A DNA stretch of 64,000 nucleotides from assembly GCF_040362915.1 (NCBI RefSeq), contig NZ_AP029612.1:2046001-2110000 (forward strand), in the 5' to 3' direction. The notes under the pieces are model-generated. The model was not told where the DNA came from, did not search any database, and saw only the letters and a program-made list of their open reading frames with translations. The position numbers were made by a program, and so were the translations under genes. Below, piece by piece: positions 52,300-60,683 of this stretch (position 1 is the stretch's first letter; every line of letters begins with the position of its first letter). The DNA is from Sediminibacterium sp. KACHI17 (GTDB taxonomy: Bacteria; Bacteroidota; Bacteroidia; Chitinophagales; Chitinophagaceae).

Positions 52300-53502
52300 T
52301 TACACGATAGGCAATTCAATACTGAATGTAGTTCCCTTATTAGGTTCTGATTCAATATTCAGTGATCCGTTCAACTTAATGATCAGGTGTTTGACCAACA
52401 TTAGACCAAAGCCATATCCCTTTTCACCGGAAGTACCTTCGGTTGATTCTTGTTCTCCGTATAATATTTGATGAATTGTATCCTGATCCATCCCCGATCC
52501 GGTATCTGTGACTTTGATCGATAATTTTTTGGTCCTGCTTATAACAATCGATAATTGAACAGTAACCTGACCGTTTAACGGTGTGAATTTGATGGCATTT
52601 GAAATGAGGTTACCGGTGATCTGTAATAATTTGTTTTTCGAAAAAGGAATGTCTTCTGTTTTGCTATCTGTAACCACTCGGAATGTGATATTCTTATTTG
52701 CCGCCTGCGGTGCGAACAACTTTTCGATCTTTTCTTTAAAGCTAAGCAGGTTATATTCATTAGCCCCTGCTTCATGAGAAGGATTATCTATCTTCTTTTC
52801 GGCACTTAATATCTCATCAGCCAATTCCAATAAAGAGTGGCCGCCTTTCTGGATCATGGACACCAATTGCAATACATCTTCCAGCTTATTATCATTTCCT
52901 TGTTCGCTAATCAACTGTGCCAAACCTACGATACCGGACAATGGACCTCTGATATCATGTGCAATTTTTTTCTGAGTCTCTTTTGCTTCTTTCACTCGGT
53001 TCTTTAAGCCATTGATTACCCGAATTACCATGAGTCGATTCACAATTTCATCAGCAATGATCTTCAGCATTTCTACCTTTTCGGGGCTAACTTCTTTACC
53101 GATCGTATCCAATACACACAAGGCCCCCAATGGAAGTCCATCACTCGTTTGCAATGGCACGCCAAAATAATAGCGGAGGTTTGGATCATCCTTTACATAA
53201 AACTTATCCTTGAAGCGATCATCAGCAGACAGATCTTTTACTTCAAAGAACTGATCTGATACAATCGTATATTGACAAACAGAATCCTCCCTTGGCATTT
53301 GCTCAATCTCTAGTCCGAAATTAGAGACAGTCCACTGTGTGAACGAATCAATCATATTCACCAATGAGATATTGGTACCTGCTACTTTAGCTGCAAGCTT
53401 GGCTAAATCTTTAAAATTTTCTTGTAACGATGAATAATCCAGATCGAATTCAGATAATTCAATCACGCGTTGCATTTCTTTTTCTGGTAATGGGGCCGGC
53501 AT
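52300..53502 (-). CDS. GAF-domain sensor histidine kinase
   Basis: 400 residues from the ATG at 53502 (MPAPLPEKEMQRV); the frame open to 53553 adds only hydrophobic codons without promoter support. A GAF domain (about 25-160: SLVNMIDSFTQWTVSNFGLE; YYFGVPLQTSDGLPLGALCVLD) is followed by HisKA with His182 (AHDIRGPLSG) and a HATPase (NLISNAIKFTP, DTGSGMD, GYGFGLMLV). No membrane segment. No response regulator is adjacent, so it is an orphan kinase. Confidence 0.92.
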   Translation of the reverse strand: MPAPLPEKEMQRVIELSEFDLDYSSLQENFKDLAKLAAKVAGTNISLVNMIDSFTQWTVSNFGLEIEQMPREDSVCQYTIVSDQFFEVKDLSADDRFKDKFYVKDDPNLRYYFGVPLQTSDGLPLGALCVLDTIGKEVSPEKVEMLKIIADEIVNRLMVIRVINGLKNRVKEAKETQKKIAHDIRGPLSGIVGLAQLISEQGNDNKLEDVLQLVSMIQKGGHSLLELADEILSAEKKIDNPSHEAGANEYNLLSFKEKIEKLFAPQAANKNITFRVVTDSKTEDIPFSKNKLLQITGNLISNAIKFTPLNGQVTVQLSIVISRTKKLSIKVTDTGSGMDQDTIHQILYGEQESTEGTSGEKGYGFGLMLVKHLIIKLNGSLNIESEPNKGTTFSIELPIV

Positions 53503-53814
53503 TAAGATATTTTTGGGTAATAAAGATACCAACAGGAAGGAAATAATGATCAAGTTAATGCTATTTAATAATTATGCTACAAGCTTGTCATACAAACCAC
53601 TACATTTTATATATGAGCGCCAACAGTAAGTATGATACTGTATTAATTTTTCTATATTTAACCGATAATCAAAACCATAAAAACAACCTACTCTGCTGGT
53701 TTGTTTGTTTTGCTGATCAAATGTTTTGCTGAGCATCTACAGATTATACGATTACTGGTTAAGAAAAAAAATTCAGTAAAAAGATGCCTTAAAAAAAATA
53801 TTAATCTCTTTTTG
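53503..53814. other. AT-rich divergent spacer between GAF kinase and HD hydrolase
   Basis: 312 bases of low GC with A and T tracts. An 11-base direct repeat TGTTTTGCTGA occurs at 53707-53717 and 53723-53733. An open frame from 53701 merges with the HD gene, but its first 38 codons look non-coding (Lys/Leu from A/T runs). No supported gene or RNA. Confidence 0.5.
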
Positions 53815-54468
53815 ATGCAGGAACAAGATATTATTGAAAAAACAGAATTGTTCGTTAGAGATACTTTACAACACAGCGAAAGCGGACATAATTGGTTTCA
53901 TATCGAGCGTGTTTGGAAAAACGCAAAACACATAGGCCAATATGAGCCTGTAGATATGCTTGTTGTTGAACTAGCGGCGCTTTTACATGATATAGCAGAT
54001 TCAAAATTTTATAATGGAGATGAAACCATCGGACCTAAGATGGCGCGGAATTTTTTAGAAAGCCAAGGTGCGGATACTGCGATTATTGAGCATGTTATTC
54101 ATATCATGGAAAACATGTCATTCAGATCCGGATACGATACACCTTCTTTTATATCCCCGGAATTACAAGTAGTGCAAGATGCAGACAGGCTTGATGCAAT
54201 TGGTGCAATCGGCATCGCCAGGGCTTTTCATTATGGTGGTTATAAGAACCGCGAGATCTATGACCCGGGTATACCACCCGATCTCCATATGGACAAAGAA
54301 GCGTATAAAAAAAGCACTGCGCCTACCATCAATCATTTTTATGAAAAATTGTTGTTGTTAAAAGATAAAATGAATACCAATACCGGTAAGAAGATCGCCG
54401 AAGAGAGACACAGTTTCATGGAAAAATATCTACAACAATTTTATGCAGAATGGAATGGAGAAGCTTAA
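53815..54468 (+). CDS. HD-domain phosphohydrolase
   Basis: 217 residues from the ATG at 53815 (MQEQDIIEKTELFVRDTLQ). The HD metal site is seen in order: His in HNWFHIERVW, His-Asp in ALLHDIADSKF, and Asp in QDADRLDAIGAIG. It resembles the YedJ/YpgQ-type HD hydrolases, some of which are nucleotide pyrophosphatases. It lies 4 bases before the cyclophilin lipoprotein gene, so the two are co-transcribed. Confidence 0.9.
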   Translation: MQEQDIIEKTELFVRDTLQHSESGHNWFHIERVWKNAKHIGQYEPVDMLVVELAALLHDIADSKFYNGDETIGPKMARNFLESQGADTAIIEHVIHIMENMSFRSGYDTPSFISPELQVVQDADRLDAIGAIGIARAFHYGGYKNREIYDPGIPPDLHMDKEAYKKSTAPTINHFYEKLLLLKDKMNTNTGKKIAEERHSFMEKYLQQFYAEWNGEA

Positions 54469-54472
54469 TCTT

Positions 54473-55216
54473 ATGAATATGTATATAAAACAATTTTGCT
54501 TATTGGTTTTACTGGCTGTATCGGCTTGCTCTACCCCTAAGTATTTCCGAAAGCTGGATAAAGAGGAAAAAACGGCGGTAAAAAAAGCAAAGAAATGGGT
54601 CGATCTGTCTCCGAAACAAACGCATGTACTCATCATGACCAGCAAGGGAGAAATGGTAGTGAAATTATATGACGAAACACCTTTGCACAGAGATAATTTT
54701 ATCTCAAAGGTCAAGGCAGGATTTTATGACAGCCTTCTTTTTCATCGTGTCATCAATCGCTTCATGATCCAGGGTGGTGACCCTGAAAGTAAATATGCTA
54801 CTGCTGATAAAAGAATTGGTGGTGGATCTGCACCCGGAGATCGTATTCCTGCTGAGTTCAGAACAGAAAAAAATATCTTCCATAAAAGAGGTGCATTGGC
54901 TGCAGCCAGAACAGATAATCCGGAAAAAGCCAGCAGTAACTGTCAATTTTATATCGTTCAACGACCTGCATGGCGCAGATCAGAATTAGACAGTACCATT
55001 CGCTCGCGAAATCTTACGCTGAATGATTACCAAAAAAATCTATACACTACAGAAGGGGGCACGCCACATCTTGACGGTGGATACACGGTATTCGGCGAAC
55101 TTATTACAGGGTTCAATGTCTTGGATTCAATTGCAACAACACCCACTAAGAGTGACAGACCTATTAATGACGTGAGAATGCGAATGTTTCTACTGAATAC
55201 TCCTAAAAAGAAATAG
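54473..55216 (+). CDS. Lipoprotein cyclophilin-type peptidyl-prolyl isomerase
   Basis: 247 residues from the ATG at 54473, which gives a lipoprotein signal (MNMYIKQFCLLVLLAVSAC). The cyclophilin core is clear: VVKLYDETPLHRDNFISKV, SLLFHRVINRFMIQGGDP, then NCQFYIVQ and DGGYTVFGELITG. An insertion of about 30 residues after FYIVQ (RRSELDSTIRSRNLTLNDYQ) is typical of Bacteroidota members. It assists folding in the periplasm, anchored to a membrane. Terminated by the hairpin that overlaps its stop. Confidence 0.93.
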   Translation: MNMYIKQFCLLVLLAVSACSTPKYFRKLDKEEKTAVKKAKKWVDLSPKQTHVLIMTSKGEMVVKLYDETPLHRDNFISKVKAGFYDSLLFHRVINRFMIQGGDPESKYATADKRIGGGSAPGDRIPAEFRTEKNIFHKRGALAAARTDNPEKASSNCQFYIVQRPAWRRSELDSTIRSRNLTLNDYQKNLYTTEGGTPHLDGGYTVFGELITGFNVLDSIATTPTKSDRPINDVRMRMFLLNTPKKK

Positions 55217-55241
55217 CAGCTTGTAGCTGCTATTTCTTTTT
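55205..55241. terminator. Bidirectional terminator overlapping the cyclophilin stop
   Basis: A perfect 17-pair stem (AAAAAGAAATAGCAGCT / AGCTGCTATTTCTTTTT) with a TGT loop. The cyclophilin stop codon lies inside the left arm. It serves both convergent genes. Confidence 0.9.
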
Positions 55242-55250
55242 AGAGATCAC

Positions 55251-56264
55251 TTATTTAGAGCCATACAATTGTTGGTACAAAGCCAATTCTGTTGTAGTGG
55301 GATCATACGCTTTCTTAGCACGATTCATCCTATTTCGTTGGGTGAAATAAAAATCTCCGATATCATTCGGATTGGTTACCAGAATAATCAGATCAGGCTC
55401 AGCATATTTTGCACGTTCTGCTATTAAACTTACCTGGTCATCGATGGTATATCCGATCACACCTGCATTGATGATCTCTGCATCCGGAAAACGCTGTTGT
55501 AGTAATGCAGTAAAAATCTGACTGTTATCAAGAAAAGGAGAATAGAGCTGTGAGTCTCCTATTAATAAGATCCGTTGTTTAGCCTTCGGAAAAACAAGAT
55601 CTGTATTCATCCTGAATCCTTGCTTATTGGTGATCAACTGATATGGAAGGTTCTTTCCTCCATCCAATGCCACATCCTGATTCGGATCCAGATCACCCAA
55701 AACAGCCGGTCTTTCATTTTCAGCAAAGGTTTTGGTAGAGCGGTGGGCAACATATTTGCCAATAATTGGTTGATATAGATCAGCAACAACTTTTGATCCA
55801 TTTACAGACCAATGACCATCCAATGGCATTTGCGTGATTTTTTGTCCAACGAAGGCTTCCAGCGGTTTCATGCAATCATATACATCCAGTCCTAATTTTT
55901 TACTAATTGAATTGATGAGTGGAATGCCTTTTTGTCCGCTTACTGTTGTAGCATCTCCTACTTCCGGAGATAAAATCGTGACAATGAGTTTTGCTTCTAG
56001 CTCATCTGATTGTTGTTTCAGTGCCGCAAGGGATTGCTCATATCGTTCAGCACAAATATTATAAACAGCAGCTCCTGTATCACCTGCATTGAGTATGTCT
56101 GGCGTTTCGGGTACTTTAGGATATTGACTTAGGTATTCTTCTCGCTGTTCATTTTTTGTTTCACTTACAACAGGGTCCATCACCATTGTATCTTTCTTCT
56201 CTCCATCTTTACAAGAGACAGCAATACATAAAACAACGAAAGGCAGTGCTAGCTTCTGAAGCAT
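55251..56264 (-). CDS. AlgJ/AlgX-like SGNH O-acetyltransferase lipoprotein
   Basis: 337 residues. Lipoprotein signal with Cys18 (LPFVVLCIAVSC). The catalytic order is that of AlgJ/AlgX: Asp149 and His151 (DGHWSVNG) come first, Ser238 in ILLIGDSQLYS comes later, the reverse of classic GDSL enzymes. Such proteins transfer acetyl groups from a membrane O-acyltransferase to a polysaccharide. The gene follows the MBOAT gene by 9 bases, which gives the partner. The acceptor polymer is unknown. Confidence 0.82.
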   Translation of the reverse strand: MLQKLALPFVVLCIAVSCKDGEKKDTMVMDPVVSETKNEQREEYLSQYPKVPETPDILNAGDTGAAVYNICAERYEQSLAALKQQSDELEAKLIVTILSPEVGDATTVSGQKGIPLINSISKKLGLDVYDCMKPLEAFVGQKITQMPLDGHWSVNGSKVVADLYQPIIGKYVAHRSTKTFAENERPAVLGDLDPNQDVALDGGKNLPYQLITNKQGFRMNTDLVFPKAKQRILLIGDSQLYSPFLDNSQIFTALLQQRFPDAEIINAGVIGYTIDDQVSLIAERAKYAEPDLIILVTNPNDIGDFYFTQRNRMNRAKKAYDPTTTELALYQQLYGSK

Positions 56265-56273
56265 ATTGGAATT

Positions 56274-57680
56274 TTAAAATCTGAAGTAATAATACTCTTG
56301 CAAAGATAATTTCTTATGATAAAGAATCACGATCAAAAAAATAATGGCATAGAGAAAATAACGTATCCACTTATTATTTGAAACATCCAGCGGATGTTGC
56401 CTAAAACGTTGCATCCACTCCATCAGTACTAACAACAAACACCAATGAATGTGAGCATATAAAAAAGAGGGAGGCCAATTCAAGGAATGATTATTGATCA
56501 TACTATTCCAGTACAACTTTGCTTTTCCCAGACTTTCTGCTTTGAATAGGATACGACTGAAAGTGATCAGATGAAATGTTAGCATGACCTTCCCCAACGT
56601 TGCAAAGGAGGGTAACCATCGATTTTTATCTGGGGGTTCATCATAATGCTTGATCTGTTTAAAAAGCAGATAAACGACATAATAGATCCCATTCAACAAT
56701 CCCCATAATACAAAGTTGATACTCGAACCATGCCATAAGCCACTGAACAGAAAAATAAAAAGAATAACAACTATAAAACCCCCGTATCCTAAAGAGCGTC
56801 CGCCCATTGGTTTATACAAATAATCAGTAAGCCATCTTGTAAGTGAGATGTGCCATCTCCTCCAAAACTCACCCGGGTTTCTACTAAAAAAGGGAGATTT
56901 AAAATTTTGGAAAAGATCGATACTGAAAAATTTGGCTACCCCTCTAGCTATATCTGAGTAAGCAGAGAAGTCGGCATAAATTTGAAAGCTGAATAATACA
57001 ATACCCAAATACAAGGAGAGACTATTCAATGAGTCAGCCCTTGCAAAACAATAATCTACTGAGATACTAATATTATCAGCGATCACCATTTTTTTGAATA
57101 AGCCCCAAATGATCTTACGAATAGCGGGCTCAACATTCGATACACTAAATATTCTTGGATATGTAAATTGTCGCAGATGTTTTGTTGCAGCAGGAATAGG
57201 CCCTGCTAAAAGATGGGGAAAGAAACTGATATAGGCACTAAATGAAAAGATATCTTTCTCCGGCTCAATCTTTTTCCTGTATACGTCTGTTACATATCCA
57301 ATGGTGCTAAACGTATAAAAGCTAAGGCCAACGGGTACCAAAAATTTCAAATTATCGAAACGAGCCCCCATTCCATTGATAATATCAATACCAAAATTGG
57401 TATACTTCAGAATAACCAAACAAGAAGATAGTAGTACAAGGGATAAAATTAGCGCCGGCTTTTTGAGTGCTTTGATCTTGCTGATCCATAATCCAGAAAA
57501 AAAAGCGAGGAGAATGAGACCAGCTAAATAAAAAACAAAACTATAATGAAGTCGACTATAAAAATAAAAGCTGGCAATCAGTAAAAGAATATTCTGTAGA
57601 CGTACAGACTTATAACAACACCAATAAAGCAACAATACGGCGCTACAAAACCATAAGAATTCCCATGTGTTAAATTGCAT
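56274..57680 (-). CDS. MBOAT-family O-acyltransferase (AlgI-like)
   Basis: 468 residues with about ten membrane helices. MBOAT motifs: NPGEFWRRWHISLTRWLTDY with His277, and FLFSGLWHGSSINFVLWG with the catalytic His317. AlgI-type proteins move acetyl groups across the inner membrane for O-acetylation of an exopolysaccharide or cell-wall polymer. Operon with the SGNH lipoprotein downstream. No glycosyltransferase or alginate gene is near, so the target polymer must be encoded elsewhere. Confidence 0.92.
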   Translation of the reverse strand: MQFNTWEFLWFCSAVLLLYWCCYKSVRLQNILLLIASFYFYSRLHYSFVFYLAGLILLAFFSGLWISKIKALKKPALILSLVLLSSCLVILKYTNFGIDIINGMGARFDNLKFLVPVGLSFYTFSTIGYVTDVYRKKIEPEKDIFSFSAYISFFPHLLAGPIPAATKHLRQFTYPRIFSVSNVEPAIRKIIWGLFKKMVIADNISISVDYCFARADSLNSLSLYLGIVLFSFQIYADFSAYSDIARGVAKFFSIDLFQNFKSPFFSRNPGEFWRRWHISLTRWLTDYLYKPMGGRSLGYGGFIVVILFIFLFSGLWHGSSINFVLWGLLNGIYYVVYLLFKQIKHYDEPPDKNRWLPSFATLGKVMLTFHLITFSRILFKAESLGKAKLYWNSMINNHSLNWPPSFLYAHIHWCLLLVLMEWMQRFRQHPLDVSNNKWIRYFLYAIIFLIVILYHKKLSLQEYYYFRF

Positions 57681-57732
57681 CGAAGGCTGTTCGGTCTGGA
57701 AATGGATGTAACCAAATATAGTTTTTTTCTGC

Positions 57733-57978
57733 TTATCCCTCTCCTTCCAGCTTTTCTAATAAAACATGAACCTGTTCTTGTCTCTTTTTGATTTCGATCT
57801 GTTTCGATGCAGACAAATTAATAATAGATGCCGCTTCGGATTGATGTGAAAGTTGTACTTCTAATATATAAATGCCATAGGGTATATTTTTCCCGAAAAA
57901 AGTATCTGCCTGATCATCTATGGAATTCATTAATAATATTGCACCATTGACACTTTTCGGTATGAATGAAATATTCAC
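57733..57978 (-). pseudogene. Fragment, possibly of a carboxypeptidase-regulatory-like domain
   Basis: 81 codons beginning with GTG. The part TFFGKNIPYGIYILEVQLS looks like one edge of a CarboxypepD_reg-type beta-sandwich; the end is a charged helix (QIEIKKRQEQVHVLLEKLEG). It has no signal and starts inside the preceding amidase fragment in another frame. It may be a real small gene, but a remnant is more likely. Confidence 0.35.
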
Positions 57979-58114
57979 TGTGTTTTAGGTGCGAATAACC
58001 CGGTTTCCAAGTGTGATGGTTTTGTATGATCTTGATGGTTCTGGAAAAACTTGTTGCTTGCAAGTACGCTTCAAAATCATCCGCTGAAAAAATTTTGAAT
58101 TGCGCTAGTGGCAT
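57914..58114 (-). pseudogene. N-terminal remnant of an N-acetylmuramoyl-L-alanine amidase
   Basis: 66 codons. The first 45 residues match the start of Bacteroidota amidase_2/PGRP proteins (FSADDFEAYLQATSFSRTIK, then IIQNHHTWKPGYSH), including the first zinc His of HHTW. After YSHLK the similarity stops and the frame ends 25 codons later, so the catalytic domain is missing. It is best read as a truncated gene. The next frame does not restore the amidase. Confidence 0.6.
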
Positions 58115-58180
58115 GGTATTCTATGTTGAAATGAATGAATACATCCTTTCTCAGTGTGAATCCAGCTATTAGGGGAGGGG

Positions 58181-58216
58181 GAGAAAAAGAAGATCCGGAT
58201 AGTATGTACCCGGATC
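58181..58216 (-). terminator. Terminator at the end of the candidate RNA
   Basis: GATCCGG, 11-base loop, CCGGATC, then TTCTTTTTCT on the minus strand. It is upstream of the amidase remnant, so it does not end any recognised gene. Confidence 0.6.
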
Positions 58217-58375
58217 ATTGAACATTCCTCTGATTGGAATGCAGGATCTTGGCTTCATAGGACCAATCAGATTGCTTGCTTAAACCCGGGGCTGTTACCG
58301 AATCACACCCCCCGATATGATCAGTAACAGTCCCACCAGGTATATCGATAAAGGCTTTCGCCTGATTATCAGTAA
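58181..58375 (-). ncRNA. Candidate structured RNA with pseudoknot and terminator
   Basis: Minus strand, 5' to 3': hairpin GATAATC..GGCGAAAGCC..TTATC (58370-58347); a two-layer stem with outer CTGTTAC/GTAACAG (58330-58324 with 58298-58292) and inner ATCATA/TGTGAT around a loop TCGGGGGG. The G-rich loop can pair with CCCC just downstream (58291-58288) as a pseudoknot. Next comes CTGATTGG/CCAATCAG (58270-58263 with 58237-58230), then GATCCGG/CCGGATC followed by TTCTTTTTCT, a Rho-independent terminator. I know no family with this layout. No promoter box was found; existence as an RNA is inference. Confidence 0.42.
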
Positions 58376-58556
58376 GTTAGAAGAAGTGCCAGTTTTGGTG
58401 TATTAACAGATGAGTGTTAATTTTAAACTGTTAAACGGTCGAAAGTTTAATATACCTCTTCTTACTTATGGCCAAAATTATGGTTGTCTGCTATGCAAGT
58501 CAACTGCGAAAATTCGCAGGTACAGGTAAGAGGGGATTAGAAAAGTAAATGCAGAT

Positions 58557-59291
58557 ATGGAACCTAGAGATTTAGGCAAGTACACGCGTTCATTTGTCAC
58601 CGATATCCCCGCTGATCTTCATTCTGAAGAGTTCAAGTATTTCAATGAAACCATCCCAAAGTTTCCGGAAGAAGGTATTTATATCTACTCTTTTGTAGAA
58701 GGCAGAATGATCTATGCCCATGGATGGGAAGAAGTGCTGGGTTATCGGGATGATGAAATCACGATGCTGAAAATAGTAAGTATGACAGCACCTGATTATG
58801 CACCTTTTGTAGATGAGTTGAACGATAAAGCATTGATGTTTATTCACAAGACCACTACTGATCTCGACAAATACAGCTTCTTGATCGAGTCAAAAAAACT
58901 ACACAAAAATGGTTCTGAAGTTCCCATCGTTGCAAGAGTAGGAGTATTTGAACACGAAAACGGAAAATTGAAATCGATCATTGGTCGCTTTCAGGTAAAT
59001 AGAAATCTGACTTTTGGAAAAGTAATGCGCTATGCTGCATTCGGTCCTGATAAAGTTGAATTTGAAGAAGAACTCAATAAAACACTGTTTTATAAATATG
59101 CGATATCGAATAAAGAAAGAGAAGCTTTGGCCATGGTTGCTAAGGGATACTCCTTCAAAGAGATCGCAAACCTTTTTAATGTATCCCAATCCGCAATTGA
59201 AAAAAGAATCATTCCGTTATACAAACGTTTTGATGTAAAAAGCTTGACACACTTAGTGAGTTTTGCTTATGAAAATCATATCCTGCCTTAA
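58557..59291 (+). CDS. PAS-LuxR transcriptional regulator
   Basis: 244 residues. A PAS fold at the N-terminus (EGIYIYSFVEGRMIYAHGWEEVLGY; IIGRFQVNRNLTFG) and a C-terminal LuxR-type helix-turn-helix (SNKEREALAMVAKGYSFKEI; FNVSQSAIEKRIIPLYKRF). The order fits a one-component sensor: PAS binds a signal, HTH binds DNA. There is no receiver domain. Single gene after the gene-free region; targets are unknown. Convergent with the membrane P-loop gene with a 4-base gap. Confidence 0.88.
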   Translation: MEPRDLGKYTRSFVTDIPADLHSEEFKYFNETIPKFPEEGIYIYSFVEGRMIYAHGWEEVLGYRDDEITMLKIVSMTAPDYAPFVDELNDKALMFIHKTTTDLDKYSFLIESKKLHKNGSEVPIVARVGVFEHENGKLKSIIGRFQVNRNLTFGKVMRYAAFGPDKVEFEEELNKTLFYKYAISNKEREALAMVAKGYSFKEIANLFNVSQSAIEKRIIPLYKRFDVKSLTHLVSFAYENHILP

Positions 59292-59295
59292 ATGG

Positions 59296-60330
59296 TCAGG
59301 ATCGACTGAGATGAATATGTGTGATCTGTTCAGTTGCTATGCCTAATTGATGCAACATTTGTGTCCAGGTTGTTTGCAGTTTCATTGCGCCTACACCAGC
59401 AACATCCCCTAATACCCAAATCACATTTAATTGTTTCAAGGCATTGATATTTTCTGTACCGTAATTACCCGATTGTGCATATTTCAGAAATGCTTCAGCT
59501 GAGATCAACTCTGATGTACCGGGTAATCCGGTATTGATATCATCAATCACCAGACAATGAGATGTACGCCAACCCCATATATTACCCGGCACTTGTGGCT
59601 GTGCAGGATCAGACTCAATAAATGAACTGAATAATTTAATAGCGGTAGTATACTTACAAGCGTAATGCTGTATCGACAACTCATTGGCGATCGCTACCGC
59701 TAAAGATGTTTTTCCTGTTTTATACTCACCAGAGATCAGTAGATGTTTTACAGGTTTTCGATTAGAGAGAAATACCAATACTTTTTCCTTATCGACTTCC
59801 TGCATCTTCCATTTCCACTGACTCAATCTGAATTGAATAGGATATTCCGCAGCTTGTTGAAATATTTTCGTGTGATACCATTTTTTTGATGCAGGGTATA
59901 AGAACAAAACCAATATCAATATGATGATAGATAAGATCCAGCTACCACCTAAAACAATAGCAGCCAATAATGCTCCGAAAATAAAAAATCCCAGATCTGT
60001 TACTGTATCATGAATGATATTTTTCCAATCCGGCTCAAATAATGCGCCTTCTTCTTTTTGTTTTTTGAGCGGTTTACGAACATTGATATATTCAAAGATG
60101 GTCCAGATCAATGAAACAATGAGTGCCGATATCCAAGTGGCACCATCCAGTTTCAAACAATAATGCAATAACAAATAGATCAGGTGTGTGGGAATATACC
60201 CTAACATGCAATGTCCACACTGATTGGCCAGCCATCCATAACTAAGTGTAATACCCCTTTGCGAATCTTTACCAATCAGATCATAGGTCAGTTGGGCTTT
60301 GACCAATTTGGCTGATAAACGAAATTGCAT
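59296..60330 (-). CDS. Membrane P-loop ATPase-like protein, unknown function
   Basis: 344 residues. Four membrane helices lie in the first 150 residues (GYIPTHLIYLLLHYCL; WISALIVSLIWTIFEYI; LGFFIFGALLAAIVLG; WILSIIILILVLFLYP). A cytoplasmic P-loop domain follows: Walker A GEYKTGKTSL (201-210), Walker B HCLVIDD (258-264) and a sensor-1-like strand NVIWVLGD (302-309). There is no clear arginine finger. It resembles DnaC/IstB-like AAA+ domains only in motifs; I know no family with this fusion. A Cys-rich NQCGHC motif precedes helix 1. No partner gene is obvious. Confidence 0.75.
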   Translation of the reverse strand: MQFRLSAKLVKAQLTYDLIGKDSQRGITLSYGWLANQCGHCMLGYIPTHLIYLLLHYCLKLDGATWISALIVSLIWTIFEYINVRKPLKKQKEEGALFEPDWKNIIHDTVTDLGFFIFGALLAAIVLGGSWILSIIILILVLFLYPASKKWYHTKIFQQAAEYPIQFRLSQWKWKMQEVDKEKVLVFLSNRKPVKHLLISGEYKTGKTSLAVAIANELSIQHYACKYTTAIKLFSSFIESDPAQPQVPGNIWGWRTSHCLVIDDINTGLPGTSELISAEAFLKYAQSGNYGTENINALKQLNVIWVLGDVAGVGAMKLQTTWTQMLHQLGIATEQITHIHLSRS

Positions 60331-60352
60331 AAGCTGAGTTTATAGCATAAAT

Positions 60353-60413
60353 ATAGCCACAGATGTATAAGAATAAGACATACTATCTTTTGATCCTATA
60401 CCTCTGTGGCTAT
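60353..60413. repeat. 11-bp inverted repeat around ATAGCCACAGA
   Basis: ATAGCCACAGA (60353-60363) and TCTGTGGCTAT (60403-60413) form a perfect inverted pair with a 39-base spacer, between the P-loop gene and the small gene at 60434. It could be a long-loop hairpin or a dispersed repeat. Confidence 0.5.
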
Positions 60414-60433
60414 TGTATCGATCGGCTACCGGA

Positions 60434-60655
60434 TTACTCTTCTTCTTTATGAAGCGGGTTACGACGAGTGGGGATGATCATTTTTTCATCTTCACTCAAA
60501 AATACCCAGAATTCATACAGTGCGAAGATGTCGCCGGGGGTTTTACTATCGCCATTCTCACTTCTGCGCTCATATGCACCCAATATTTCGCCATTGTGTT
60601 TCAGCTCCAACAGCTTTTTTTCATGGCTCAGTTCTTTAAAACTTTCAATGGTCAT
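60434..60655 (-). CDS. Small hypothetical protein
   Basis: 73 residues (MTIESFKELSHEKKLLELKH...), charged, no signal, Cys or membrane part. The segment FALYEFWVFLSEDE has the pattern of a helical contact surface. I do not recognise it. It starts 28 bases after the pullulanase stop on the same strand, so it may be the last gene of that transcript. Codon use looks normal. Confidence 0.6.
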   Translation of the reverse strand: MTIESFKELSHEKKLLELKHNGEILGAYERRSENGDSKTPGDIFALYEFWVFLSEDEKMIIPTRRNPLHKEEE

Positions 60656-60683
60656 ACCTTGTTGATTTTGTGCAAATATAGGG

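Larger units (their letters stand above)
58115..58556. other. 442-base gene-free region with strong secondary structure
   Basis: No frame with a credible start. The left two thirds hold the candidate structured RNA on the minus strand (58181-58375). The right third, before the PAS-LuxR gene, is AT-rich with short inverted motifs such as CTGCGAAAATTCGCAG (58505-58520). Confidence 0.6.

Noticed and set aside
53701-53814. N-terminal extension of the HD hydrolase
   Set aside because: The 38 extra codons come from A/T tracts and add no domain; the ATG at 53815 fits the family start.
58220-58378. Open minus-strand frame of about 53 codons in the gene-free region (contains GGCDSVTAPG)
   Set aside because: It has no ATG, GTG or TTG start after the upstream stop and no known similarity; RNA structure explains the region better.
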